The notes: generated by a model not told the origin, from the sequence alone. A DNA stretch of 64,000 nt from Chrysogorgia sp. JL179-B06 (GCA_035772405.1 JAYKKM010000374.1:1523001-1587000), one strand, 5' to 3'; positions 11,501 to 26,500 are shown, numbered from the stretch's first letter. A program made the numbers and translations.

Positions 11501-14500
11501 AACCTTCTGATGACTAGTGAGATGCTCTAACTATTGAATTACATGGACTAAGATGATGAGTGAAGGTTACATATGTGTACAACATGTTGCTCTAACTATT
11601 GAGTTACATGGACTAAGATGATGAGTGAAGGTTACATATGTGTACAACCTGTAACCTTCTGATGACTAGTGAGATGCTCTAACCATTAAGCTACATGGAC
11701 TAAGATGATGAGTGAAGGTTACATATGTGTACAACCTGTAACCTTCTGATGACTAGTGAGATGTTCTATAACTATTGAGCTACATAGACTAAGATGATGA
11801 GTGAAGGTTACATATGTGTACAACCTGTAACCTGATGACTAGTGAGATGCTCCAACTATTGAGCTACATGGACTAAAATGATGAGTGAAGGTTACATATG
11901 TGTACAACCTGTAACCTTCTGATGACTAGTGAGATGCTCTAACTATTGAGCTACATGGACTAAGACGATGAGTGAAGGTTACAAAAGTGCTGGTACACGA
12001 AACACACAACAATGATTAAAAAAGATCGTCGACAAATTGACAATTCCCACTTACACAGTGGAACTTATTATGGCTTCTCTTTGTGCTTTACTAACAGAAG
12101 CATATATAGGACACTCGGTCTTTGGTTTCGCTGTCTCGTTGATCACCAGTCGATCGTTCTCGACAATCCTGAACTCCGCATAAGGACTAATCACTTCGCA
12201 ATCATCTGGAGAATGCTAAAACACAAAAACCAAGGCTTACTGATCTAACTCAACATAAGGAGTTTCTGAATTAAAGGACATTGGGAACAATATCTATCAA
12301 TTTTTCTATCGAAGTATATGAGTTAGTACCTGAGGTTTTCGTACAAACTGAGCGACGAAGGAGCGAAGTTTGTGCGATAAAACCGAAGGCAAATACTTTC
12401 CAGTACAGACCAAGCAAACGAGGATAAAGTGCCAATGAATCGAAAATTTAGTTTGTCTTATTTGAAATAACTCTTAAAACAATGAGGAATAACAATTTTA
12501 CAGTTCTTCCATATTTAACTTACTTCTTGAGATATTTAGACTTAGGTGATATTCAAATGAGATAATCTTAGAAAGTAGCAAGTTGTACACAACATTGGGA
12601 AATCCTGTATATCTTAAAGATTATTGAACGAAATCACTTGAAGCTTGTCTTTATTTAATGTTTTGTTTCATGAGCTGTAGCAATTACAAAGTTTTGAGTG
12701 ATTTCTTTTAATAATATTGGAAAGATATACATGATTTTCTAATGTTGTGTACAACTTGCTACGTCATGGCTCATTTAAATATCACATAAGTCTAAATATT
12801 TCAAGAACTGAGTGAAATATGGAAGTAGTAAGTTGTTATTCCTCATTGTTTTAAGAGTTTTTTCAAATAAGATAAACTTTTGATAAACATTTGCACTTTA
12901 AATTACATTGGCAACAAAAATTAAGTTTGTCTAATATGAAAGAACTCGTAAAATGATAGAGTAACACCTTTTCCGTATTTTACTTCGTTTGTGAAATATT
13001 GCAGTTTGTTTGATATGTAAATGAGATGGTGTTCAGCAGGTGTGGGGTGGAGAATTTTCACTCATTAAAATATTAGTTCCATCTTCAAGTTTGTTGCACA
13101 AATTTACTTGAAAATGTGCGTATAATAACTCCTCATGATAATGAACGTTGTAAACTTAGCAATCACTGAGATAGAAGATATTTTTTAATGAGTGAAAATT
13201 CTTTACCCTGCACCTGACGTCAGAGACCATCTCATTTTACATATCAAACAAACTGAAATATTTTAAAAACGAAGTAAACTACGCAAGCCTCGAAATAAGT
13301 GCCGGTCACCGGTCATTGACCGGTAAATTTTTCGGTTTGCCCGGTAAATATTGTCAACTACCGGACACGTATGACCGGTAAATGTTTTTTTAATAAGAAA
13401 CGTGTATAAGAGTAGGTTTTTGTGCCTCAAGTCTGAACAATTGCTTGTGTTTCGTTTGGGGGAAAAACGGAAGTCTCGCTTCTCAAAACATTGCAGGCAT
13501 AGCGCCCACAGCGTACTATTTTATAGCTTGCAACTCAAATTACATTTGTGCGCCATAGGGCAATACCTCGTGGCACAGAGGCTGAACAGCAGTCTGCTGA
13601 CGCTATGGCGAACAATTGTTCTGTTTATCATCGTCCAAACACCAAATATTCGTGCGTAAGTTGTGCGGTTACCATTTGTAATGTGTGTTCTGTACCCTGC
13701 GGCTATATAGCGAAGACGATCTTGGCTATAGCGAAGAAAATTATCGGGTTGGGAAATGCCAAATCTGTCCAACGGGAAATGCGAATCAATTCTCCCCTGC
13801 GAAATGTCAGCCACTGCCACAGAAGAAAAGGAAAACCGGGAACAAAAATCAAGCGCAAAAAAAAAAACTTAATTGCGCTCAGTAGCGAAGTTAGCCATAG
13901 CAACTGGTCATGCTTGCAAATTTTGAAACGATTTACCATATTCAGATCTTTAGAAATGTATTGTTTTAAAAATATGCAGATGTTTATAAATTAGCATAGC
14001 ATGACCAGTTGCTATAGCCAGCTTCGCCACTGCATGCACATCAACAGACATTGGTGAAACAAGTAGGCAAGAATTTGCCAAAGGTGCCAAATGACCCGCT
14101 ACTGAAGTTAACGTAACCTGAGAACGAACAGTTGCTGTTGAAACTGTCGAAAAAAGTTGGAAAACTATCTCTTTGGCATCTTATGAGGGAAACTTGTGGC
14201 TGTCGTATGATATCGACGGAAAATTTGCGCGAAACCTTCGATGTACTGTTTGCAGAGTACGAGCAACGCATCAAAGTGACAAAGGGATGAAATATTTTAA
14301 CCGTACTTGACTGTTTTTCATCTTTTTCTTGCCAAGGAAATAAGCATTTTCTTGAGAATGATTATCTGTAAACTTACCTGCACAAGTACACTTATAAAAT
14401 AGGCCCAATTGCTCAGATAAAAAAATAAAAAAACAAAAGATGACCGGCAAAAAATCGTCTGTGACCGGTAAATTTAAATATCACCGGTCATGATGACTGG

Positions 14501-17500
14501 TATACTTTCGGCCTGAAAATACGGAAAAGTTGTAAAATGTGTTACTCTATCATTTTACGAGTTCTTTCATATTAGACAAACTTAATTTTTGTTGCCAATG
14601 TCCTTTAATAAAGTATTTATAATAAAGTATTTATTATATGGCCGTTTTGGTTCATTTCCTTCGCTGTTTTAACGTTGTTTTCGTCTTCTTCAGATGCTGC
14701 CGTTTACCTTACTTCGTCACTACTATGTCTCGCTTCATTTTACATCAGTTACGTATTTATTTTCCGTGCTTTTAGATGATTGAAAACTTTAAAGAAAAGC
14801 AATAATGATGTTCTAGTATATTTTATTGCTCGGTATTTCCAATGAAGATGCCTAGCTCTCTTTTATTTTCATGCAAATCAACTCAGAAATTTTCCCGCCA
14901 AAACTTGCGGATCCAGAAAAAGCATATTGCCGTCGCAGCATATTGGCTGGAAGGGAATACGCTTTTTCTGGACCTCTCAGTAACCAATCAGCGGCGTTAT
15001 TTGGCGTACAGACCTGGAAACGAGCTCAGACATATCACAGGCTGTCCAACAACATACCTTCCCATTGGCCTGCTGCAATTTCTTATGCTGTTTGTAAGGA
15101 ATTGGCATGACAGGAGGACACACGAAGTTGTTGTCTCTGCAACAGCAATAAAAAACAAAGATAAAACTTAATACCAAACATGAGAAATGACAAAACTATA
15201 TCGCTGAAAACCTGTATCTATTTCTCTATTTCTACTGCAAAACAGTTTCTATTTCTCAACCGAATACCTCCCTAAGTCGTCCACGACTCTAACTCGTTCA
15301 CCTCTCTAACACAGACACCTCTCCTAGACAGACATTTCTGGCTACGACGGACGGACGGACACCTCTGTACGACAGACACCCATAATTTCTGTCGCAGTGA
15401 GAGAGTACATGACTGTACTGTACTTGCAATTAAACTTACTTTGCTTCTTGTACTTGAATACAGTTTGTTAAGGAAGGTGAGTCTTCACCTTCATCCTGAA
15501 ATAACATAAAGTAGGTGATGGTAATCAAGTTATAAAACTACACCATCAGTTTCATTTTAACCAGGAGCAAGAAGAGTAAAAACAAGTCTCATACAAACTC
15601 TTGTCTACCAACTCTCATCAACTCTCATCCTTGATTAACCAGGAGCAAGAAGAGTCCAAACAACTCTCATACAAACTCTTGTCTACCATCTCTCATCAAC
15701 TGTCATTCTCACTTGATCAAGGCTCAACACCTTCTTTACAGACATACCTTCAGAATGGTATCATATTCTTCAATAAACTTGGCCATCACGCTGTTAGTGT
15801 AAGATTGCTCTTTAATACCTTCAATGCCATCCGCACATCTAGGAAATAAATTTTACAATTAACCCTTTAATCACTCCTGGGCATAAAGAAGGTCCTTACC
15901 TAATTTTCGAACTTTTCCCTTAGAGTCACCCCTTACCTAATTTTCAAACTTTTCCCCTAGGATCACCCCCAAGCCTGGATATTAGCGGCTGGTCACGGAG
16001 ATTGTCTGGTAAAAATATCCCATCTCTAGAGATTTGACAGTTGCAATATTTATCGCGTCTGTCATTTTGTCCGATGCTCATCTTGTCCGAAGATTATACT
16101 TTTGTGAAAGTAAAACATTTTTGTGTTGAATGGAATGTATTTAGATTTCGTATTGTACAATCTCAGATGAGAGACTTTACGCTAAGTTTGGAGACATTGC
16201 GCTAAGTTTGGAGACATTGCGCTAACTTTGGAGACATTGCGCTAACTTTGGAGATATTGCGCTAAATTTGGAGATATTGCGCTAAATCTGGAGATATTGA
16301 GCTAAGTTATGAGACATTACATAAGTTATGAGACATTACATAAGTGTGGAGACATTACGCTAAGTTATGAGACATTACGCTAAATTATGAGACATTACGC
16401 TAAGTTTAGAGACGTTACCCTAAGTTTTGAGATGTTACAATTAACACTTAATTTGTACCTAAGTTGTACCGTGACAAGTACCATATTTTGTGTGTCGTTA
16501 CAAATTCATTTATGCTGGTCATTCTGACAGGTACAGTAAAAATAATTATTTCCAGGCTTGGTCACTTACCTAATTTTCAAACTTTTCCCCTTGGGTACCC
16601 CATTACCTAACATACAATTTCATTGCCAAAGGAACCCCCTTACGTAATTTTGAATTTATTCCTAGGGGCCACCTTAATTCCCCTAAAGTTTTTTATAAGC
16701 TTCTTTGGTCACTCAGGTACACCAACATGGCTGCATCGCTGGGGATTAAGAGAATATTACGCTCTATAGCTTTAAAACTAGAAAACCATTGTGAAAGTAT
16801 TAAACATGTTACCTGAAAATATTTGGGGCAAATACAATTGCCAATGCATTAGCATGCATCTTGTTTGCATCTAAACAAATAAGGAAGAAATTGTTTTTCC
16901 CTCGAACCATGGGAGAAATCAACTAATAACTCAAGGTTACTCAAGCTCACAAATCAACACGAGCTTATTCCCAGATGGTCAACAACTTTCCCAGATGTTC
17001 CTCACCTTCGTTAAGAGAAATTTGAACGAGAAACCGGCAGAGGAACTTCAACAGTTGTCTGTTTGGTTTTGGTAAGTCGTTAGCAAGATTCCTAACAACA
17101 GTAAAATTGTTTTGTTACAAAATACATGTACCACCATCTTTCCCTACCTTAATTCATTCATCAATCCATCTATAGTACCTAATTCTTGCTCAGTCCAACC
17201 ACAATCTTACTCTGATGAAGGGCTCCGCTCGAAACGTCAGTATTTCGTCACTAAATTCTCGGCAGTTTACCACCTTTTCACTTTGCCACAATTCATTACT
17301 CCTGTTATCCATCTATCCTTCCTTCCATCCATCCATCCTTGCTTCGTTCCTTCCCTCCCTACCTCCGTCCTTCCTCCCTCCCCTCCTTCCCTCCCTCCCT
17401 CCTTCCTTCCTTCTTCCTTCCATCCTTCTTCCCTTCTTCCTTCCCTCCTTCCTTCCTCCATCCCTCCCTCCTTCCTTCCTAAATCCTCCCTCCCTCCTTC

Positions 17501-20500
17501 CTTCCTTCCCTCCCTCCCTCCCTTCCTTCCTTCCTTCCTTCCTCCCTCCCTCCCTCCCTCCCTCCCTCCTTCCTTCCTATATTCCTTCCTTCCTATATTC
17601 CTTCCTTCCTATATTCCTTCCTTCCTTCCCTCCCCCCTCCCTTCCTTCCTCCCTCCTTCCTTCCTTATCTCCCTCCCTCCTTACCTCATCCTTAAATAGC
17701 ATTCCTTTTTGTCTGTGTGATAATCTAGAAAATACAGTAGCAGCATGAAGCCCTGCAAAATGTTCGGCTGACAAGAGATATTATGATTTTGCTCAGGAAG
17801 ACCAAAATATTACAAATATGTAAAATCCCCAAACGTGAGAAACTAAGGTGGCAATCTGAACTTGATATTTTTACCTTTATGAACTTGAATGAATGAGGTT
17901 TTAAAATGTTGTGGGATTAGTGGCTCTGGGAGTTCTCTCTGAGATAAAAAGTAAAAAAATAAGTCCAAAAATGTTACTTCCTGTGCCACATAACCCATTT
18001 CAACTTCTCAATGATCAGTACTGTACATCATTGTTTAGAAGATAATTCACATACCAAAAACATTTTTATCAATCCGGCAATGGACATGACATCACCAGAT
18101 TCCTCCAAGTTGGCATCACCATCTGTTAAAATGAGAGTGTTGGAAGTTGAGAAGATATTATTAAAGTCTTTATTATAAATAGACACAACAGACGTGTTAC
18201 TTTACAAGCGATAGTGAGTGCTAGATTTTAAGGACTAGTTAACATGCATATTAGTTATTAAAATAATATTAGTTAAATTTAAAATCTATTTACAATATTA
18301 AATACCCATCAAATTGTTCTTATAGAAAAGGTTTATGTGCTTATAACATCAAAAAAATTATTGTTTTATTTGGAAGAACTTTTAAAAATGATAAAGTAAC
18401 TTCTTTTGAAGATTTTCGTTTCTTTGTTTTGTTTTTTATATATTTCAAGTTTGTTCACACATGCATAATGACTTATCAGAGAATGTTATATATCTTTTGT
18501 TACCTGGGGGATATGCTGAATGGGGGTGGAGGAGCAAATTCAGCATCTGTGGCAAGGGTACGTTGTGCATGGGGAAAGTTTAAAGAGCTCTCTGGGATCC
18601 TGACAAGGAAGGAAGTGCTGCTAAAGCTGAAGGGGAAGGTGTATGTGGCCTGTGTGAGGAGTGCTATGGTGTATGGAAGTGAGACGTGGGCCATGACTGT
18701 GGAGCTGAATAATAGACTGGAGAGGACAGAGATGCGGATGGTGCGGTGGATGTGTGGCGTATCGCTGAGGGATAGTGTCTAGTGAGGAGCTGAGGGAAAG
18801 AATGGGTATTGAATCGGTGTCTGACATGGTAAAGAGGAGCCGATTAAGGTGGCTGGGACATGTGCTGCGGAAAGATGATGGTGACTGGGTGAAGAGGTGT
18901 ATGTCGCTTGAGGTTGATGGTGCAAGAGGAAGGCCAAGGATGACATGGAGCCAGGTAGTGGAGAGGGATATGAGAGAGAGTGGGCTGAAGAGGGAAGATG
19001 CACATGATCGTGGAAAGTGGAGGAAACTGTCATGGGGAACCACCGGCCAACCCCTGCGTAAGCGGGGAAAACGGCCGTAAAACGTCTGTTGTTGTTGTTA
19101 TATATCTTTGCCTTCATGAAATGAAAATGCTAAAGTGTGAATAACATGTGCGCGTGACATTATCCCACAACACCAAACTTCTTGATTTTAAAGGATTTCG
19201 TTTGAGAATGAAAGTGATACACAAACTTCTCTGGTAAGTCATTATGCATGTGTGATGAAATTCCAGACATTGGCATATCAAACAAACTGAAATATTTCAA
19301 AAACAAAGCGAAGAAGCAAAAATCTTCAAAAGAAGTTACTTTATCAATTTAAAAGTTTTTTCAAATAAGACAAGTTCTTTCAAATTTTTTGACGTTATAG
19401 GCACTTCATGTCTCCTCTATCTTCCCTTCTAATCCCCTCTTTACTTTCATTTCCTTTTCCTTCTCCCAACCCTCATAACCCTCCCTTCCATAATTTCAAC
19501 CATAGAGTACCTCTGTCAAAATCTGCCTTAAGTCTCTCCACAACTTTGACATTTCCATTGATGCGAAAAATCCCTTCATGTCGGATTCCTTGAAATATGA
19601 AAGCAGGATTTTTAATACAACTACCATTTATGATTAGGGACTGGTCATAAATTACCAGGGGGAAGGGAGGGTGGAGACTGGAGATAGTGCTTCGGTCGTA
19701 ACTTTTTCAGCCCCTCAAAATGGAGGGTATTATAGACAATTGAAATATCAAAAGAGAGGGTCGCATAAATTTAAGCTCACACTCTGATAGTTTCACTTTA
19801 CTCAAAATTCCAAACAGATCACAGTGATTATTGTAAAACAGTGTAATAAAATAGTAATTAATAGTATAATACAGTAAAAACCCGCATAAAAGAACAAGTG
19901 GATTAAGAACACTCAGGCTGAAATTTGGTCAACAAAGTACCATATACATAAGAACAAATTCAGCCTGACAAATGAAAAAATGTTCTTATATAAAAAATGG
20001 GTGCCAGTTAGATTAAAAAAGCCTACCGGGTAGATCAAAATATATGTGCTGGACCATTGCACACACAGAATTTCACAGCAGGGATTGGAATTTCCAAAGA
20101 AAATTTTGCTTACATGACTTTTGCCGAATTTCGTACTACCCCTCTATATTGTTTAAAGCACCAAAACTGCTACCCCTCCCGCAATGTAATTATATTATTG
20201 CCAAATTAAATTCAGTTAAGGCTAGTATCATCCATTCATTTAATAAAACATTGTGATTGCACATTAATTTCATCTGTTAGTAGTCTATGCAGTATATAAT
20301 TTCCAGAAACAATTTTAAGAACACCTTAAGAACATCTTCAGGCTGATTTTGCAGAAAGCTCCCGATATATAAGAACAAAATCAGCCTGAACCGAAAATCA
20401 CGTGTTCTTTTATGCGGGTTTTTACTGTAGTAATATATGAATTTATTCATAAAATACATAAAACAACACATGTTTTATATATCCTATAACAACACATGTT

Positions 20501-23500
20501 TTATATATAAGTCAAATGTCATAATTTACATACATTTTAAAAATTCATGAGCAAAATTAACAAGTGTGACCCTCCATGGGAAAACGTACCTAACGCTTTG
20601 GCGAACGGTACAAAAATACCGTTCGAACGCCGTTCAGTAAACCGTTCGAACGCACAGCGAACGGCGTTCGAACGCCTAACGCGTTCGAACGCCTAACCAA
20701 CGACGTTCGAACGCCTAGCAAGCAGCGTTCGAAAGCCTAACAAACCTCTTTTGTTCTCCGCTCAATGTGTACAACAGCGACACCTAACTCGAAAGCATTT
20801 TAAAATAGCGTCTGTGCGCAGGCTATTTAATGCATGGCTCATGTACCGGTATTTTAAATGGCTGGTTTAAATGCGTATCTAAATGCCTGCCTCTATGCTG
20901 CCTATTCAAACCTTTTAAACGATAGGTTCAAACTTGAACGAGCGACTCAGACTGATTTCTATCGTGATTCAGGTCTCAAATGCAGTTTTTGCCTAATCGG
21001 ATTTTAAACGAAATGAGTTGTTTACAACGCAAGGAAGGGAACCAGATACTTTATTCAACGCGCGACTTGAAACATGAATATTAATTATGAAGTCTAGGTC
21101 AACTTTAATACCGTCAATAATTATTGTGATAGTCAACATTATCGCAATGCTTTCCACGATCCGTTTGGGAATAATAATAGTCAGCCATTCGAACGCTACT
21201 AGCCCGCCGTTCGAACACCTAGCAAACTGCGTTCAAACGCTAGTAGCCAGCCGTTCGAACGGCTAGCGAACTAGCGAACGGCGTTCGAACACCTAGTGAA
21301 CGGCGTTCGAACGCTAGTAGGCAGCCGTTTGAACGTCTACCGAACGGCGTTGGAACGCTAGTCTCATCGTCGCATGAGGTCACATTTTTTTAACATTTTA
21401 CTTCGAAACTCCAACCCCCTACCCCCAAGGTAATTTATGACCAGCCCTTAGTAAGCATGTATTTAGTAAGCGTACAGTAACAAAATGGTGACCATAAATT
21501 TGGAAATTAATAAGTAATCAATACATTTCTGTACTAACCATGACATTTAATATAATCAGTTATTCTTTCTACAACTTTAGGAATTTCACTCTCCTCTGTA
21601 TTTCTTTTCAAAAGCTCTTCTAGTGAAACACCAAATGTTCTTGTTCTACTATTTCCTAAAATAAAAAAACAACACATGTTTACATTGGTAAAATGTTAAA
21701 GGCTAACATTGCATTTACAGTGTCTGAAATTTAAATTTTTTTCCAGTATCCCACTTGGATACCTGCAGGGTCCAAAGTTTTAGTATCCCCCCTGAGAATC
21801 CAGTATCCCACTTCTGGATACTAGTTACCCTGATTTTCAGTATCCCACCTATTTGTCGGTGTGACTGTACAGTACATCACTCTAGCCCAGTCACCATCTA
21901 AGCTAATATTGCAAGACCAATAATGATGTTTAATACAATAATATTAACTTGCACACCACAAGTCATCATCACAACTGGAAAACATTAATAATAAGTATAT
22001 ACAGTTTAATTTAACACTAATTACTAAAATCCATCATCAAAGTCACTTTCAGAGTCAAGACTCTGAATTAAATACGGTAAATACAGTAAAAATTTTCCTA
22101 TGGAAGTTGGTGCATCCATCAGTTTTACAAACTTCGAGTCCTTATCATACAAAGTTGGATATGCCAAGCATACTTCACAAAACATCATCGTCTGTCAACT
22201 TGACCCACGGAAAAGCTTTTTTCCAACTTGCTGAAAATTTTCTATAACGTTTTTCAAGTTCGTATTTACGTTTTATCTCCGCCTGGCGCTTTTCTCTGCG
22301 ATCATTTTCTGCACTTCGTCGATCAGTTCGCTGTACATCTTCATCATCTCTGACGACTACAACATCTACTACGGGATATTCTGCAGGCGCTTTTGATTTT
22401 TTTATTAAATATTTTAACATATTCACGGCGAACCACATGGCAACCTCGTGCCCAGGCTCTTACCTCCGCTACATGGCACCGGAGATAAGACTGGGTGCGA
22501 GGTTAGGCGCTTCCACCAGTGAAGCTATCTCCCGATTCGTTGACTGATATACAGTAAACCCCTTGATTTCCAAGATGGCGACTCATGCTAACAAAGCTAT
22601 CGGGAGACCACCGGAGGCATTTACCACTATCCTGATTTCTGAAATTTCGTGGTATCCCGTCGGGATACAAGTAAAACAGAAGTTAGTACCCAAAACGAAA
22701 TTTTGGTAACCCGTGGATATCGGGATGCCGCAAATTTCAGACCCTGATTTCCCCACGAAATTTTCCTCAATGTGTGTTGTCCCACTGTGCGACGTTTGAA
22801 AAAACAACAACTTTGACATTAAATATGTGCTTGGAATTCCACAGAAGCTACATGTTTATTGAAAGTAGAGATGAGCCGATTATGTCGATTATTGATATGT
22901 CCTTGGTTACAAGTCTCTGCGCAGTGTCACAATGTTTTATGGGATTGCTAGGGGCAAACAACATTTTCGAAATATAACAGAAATGGCTCGTGGTGATCAT
23001 TGTGGACATTTTGGTTGTTTAAACGATCGGAAATATCCCGAAAAACAATAGCGCTGCGCACAAACAATTTTTAACGTAACACTTGTTACGGATATGTGGC
23101 AACATGTCACATTAAAAATCATCCAGTTTGACAAAAATTGACATGTATGCAGATTAAAAACCATCACCTTTATGATTGGGACGAGCTGGACAGTCGGATT
23201 TCATTGTGAAATAAAGACTATTGTGTTCATGCTTCTGAATTTAAGGACTCACAGCGCGTCGTTCGCGAACTTTAATGTACCGATTATTTTGCCTATTATT
23301 ATGCAATAATTGGCTGATTACCAATTATTTTAAATTGGCCGATTAGTTTCCGATTAATCGGCTCATCGCTCATCTCTCATTGAAAGCTCAGCGAAAGGTT
23401 GATATGTTGCCGATGTTCAGGTTATTCACTGTGTGGATAATAACCAAGAAAATATGGTAAATGCCTTTTACTAAAACTGCTGACTCGCTGTGTGGGCAAG

Positions 23501-26500
23501 GTAAACAGGACTGTGAGATCAGTAGGATGTGGTTGCATTACCCTACATCGTATGGAAAAAATAGCATGAAAATAAATTATTTTAATAATTATGAATAATA
23601 TTGGTATTTACACTCGATAACTTGTAAAGGAAATCAACGGGAAGGATATTTTACGAGTTTGGAAATTATCCAAGATGCAACTGAGACCAGTTGCAAAAAA
23701 AAAACATGCAACTCCAAGGCCTTCAGAGACAATTGAACTCATGCCTCTAGTGTGGCGCTCTGACAACTGAGCCACATAGGGCGTTGCTTGGAGCGAGTCA
23801 ATAGTCGTGAGTTGTAGTATATATGGTTGATGAGTTTAATGAGTTCAATTAGTCTCACCGAAGGCATTGGGGTTGCATTTTTCACAACTGGTCTCGGTTT
23901 AGCCTGATCACAGCCCGACATTTTGGCTGCAGGCAGGCTAGTCTCGGTTGCATCTTATAAAATTTCCACACTCACAAAATATCCTTCCCGTTGATTTCCT
24001 TTACTTTTTAGAGTACATGTAAACCATACCTTCTTGTTTCCTTTTGCTTATTGGTGACTTTATCATTTTCTTCATCTTGGCCATTTGCTCATCAATATTA
24101 TTGCGAGTTTTGTATTGCTTTGAATATTCCTGTTTAGAATAAAAACGGAAGTTGATGCGACCAACGTAGAAATAAACGAAGAAATGAAAAAATATGGCAT
24201 ATTAATATTTTACTATGTACTATAAAGGACGTTTGTTCCACAAATTTACTTGAAAATGTGCGTATAATAACTCCTCGTGATAATGAACATTGTAAACTTA
24301 GCAATCACTGAGATACTGTATAAGACATTTTTGGCTGACGTTTCATATAAATATCCCGAATTTAAAACATAGTCCAAACCCTAACCCTACACCTAATACT
24401 AACCCTAACTCTTACGATGCTTTATTTTAGAAATAACAGCTGATATTAATTAGGGATGCACAGGAACTTGGTTAGTTCCTGCAGGAACTCAGATTTTTCA
24501 AAGTTCCGGTTCCGGCCGGAACTCATGAAAAATGTTCAGCCGGAACTGGAACTTATTTGTCAAAATATGGTCAGCGGTTGATCTGTAGTGCTCAGGCTTT
24601 CTAAGACTATGGCGTCAATGCGATTAAAAACAGATCAACTATTAGGGAACAAAGGACTTTCTTGAGAATATTCAGTATTCACATTTGATCGGACAAAAAT
24701 GTTCATGATACCAGTATGGAAAACAAAAAGTTAAAACATTATAAAACTAGTTTTGTATGTAATGGAAATATGAAGGACAATTTTAATAATTATCTATCTG
24801 GTATTATTTAATGAGGGGTTATTTTCACTTTTTGACCACTTAATTCCATAAGGACAATGTCAGACTATATTAGCTACTGGTTCAAATGGAAAGATACTAC
24901 CCTGATACTGGTTCCGGCCAGTTAGTTCAGTTCTGGCCAGAACTTTTAAATTTGGTTCCGGTGCATCCCTAATATTAATTTCGAATTTTACTACCGATAG
25001 TCTATGTGACTACATTTCGGGATTTATATGAAAATTCACAACATTTTTTAATGAGTGAAAATTCTCTACCCTGCACATGATCTTTGGCACATTGTGATAA
25101 ACTTGTTTAAATCTTTCCTGTCCCGCCAGTCAATCTTTCCTGTCCCGCCAGACTGGCATTAGAATAATAAGTAGATGTGTGAAGTTGATCGCCCATGTTG
25201 TTGTAGTCCAGGTTGTTGTAGTCTTGAGAAAGACTATTGTTGGTGACTGACATTTCGACGGCTTCAGCTATGGTCATCTTTGGGGGCTGATGACCACCGC
25301 TGTGGCCGTCGAAACGTCAGTCACCAACAATAGTCTTTCTCAAGACTACAACAACCTGTGATGACCACCGCTGTGGCCGTCGAAACGTCAGTCACCAACA
25401 ATAGACTTTCTCAAGACTACAACAACCTGTGATGACCACCGCTGTGGCCGTCGAAACGTCAGTCAGTCACCAACAATAGTCTTTCTGAAGACTACAACAA
25501 CCTGTGATGACCGCCGCTGAGGCCGTCGAAATGTCAATCACCAACAATAGTCTTTTTCAAGACTACAACCTGTGATGACCGCCGCTGAGGCCGTCGAAAT
25601 GTCAGTCACCAACAATAGTCTTTCTCAAGACTACAACAACATGTGATGACTGCCACTGAGGCCGTCCAAATGTCAATCACCAACAATAGTCTTTCTCAAG
25701 ACTACAACAACATGTGATGACCACCGCTGAGGCCGTCGAAACGTCAGTCACCAACAAAAGTCTTTCTCAAGACTACAACAACCTGTGATGACCACCGTTG
25801 AGGCCGTCGAAATGTCAGTCACCAACAATAGTCTTTCTCAAGACTACAACAACCTGTGATGACTGCCACTGAGGCCGTCGAAACGTCAGTCACCAACAAT
25901 AGTCTTTCTCAAGACTACAACAACCTGTGATGACCGCCGCTGAGGCCGTCGAAACGTCAGTCACCAACAATAGTCTTTCTCAAGACTACAACAACCTGTG
26001 ATGACTGCCGCTGAGGCCGTCAAAATGCCAGTCACCAATAGTCTTTCTCAAGACTACAACAACCTGTGATGACTGCCGCTGAGGCCGTCAAAATGTCAGT
26101 CACCAACAATAGTCTTTCTCAAGACTACAACAACCTGTGATGACTGCCACTGAGGCCGTCGAAATGTCAGTCACCAACAATAGTCTTTCTCAAGACTACA
26201 ACAACTTGTGATGACTGCCGCTGAGGCCGTCGAAACATCAGTCACCAACAATAGTCTTTCTCAAGACTACAACAACCTGTGATGACTGCCACTGAGGCCG
26301 TCGAAACGTCAGTCACCAACAATAGTCTTTCTCAAGACTACAACAACCTGTGATGACTGCCGCTGTGGCCGTCGAAACGTCAGTCACCAACAATAGTCTT
26401 TCTCAAGACTACAACAACCTGTGATGACCACCGCTGTGGCTGTCGAAACGTCAGTCACCAACAATAGTCTTTCTCAAGACTACAACAACCTGTGATGACT

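Noticed and set aside
17112..17748. Ser/Pro/Leu-rich 195-codon frame
   Set aside because: CCTT microsatellite. The genuine coding bases in this stretch are the minus-strand microexon.
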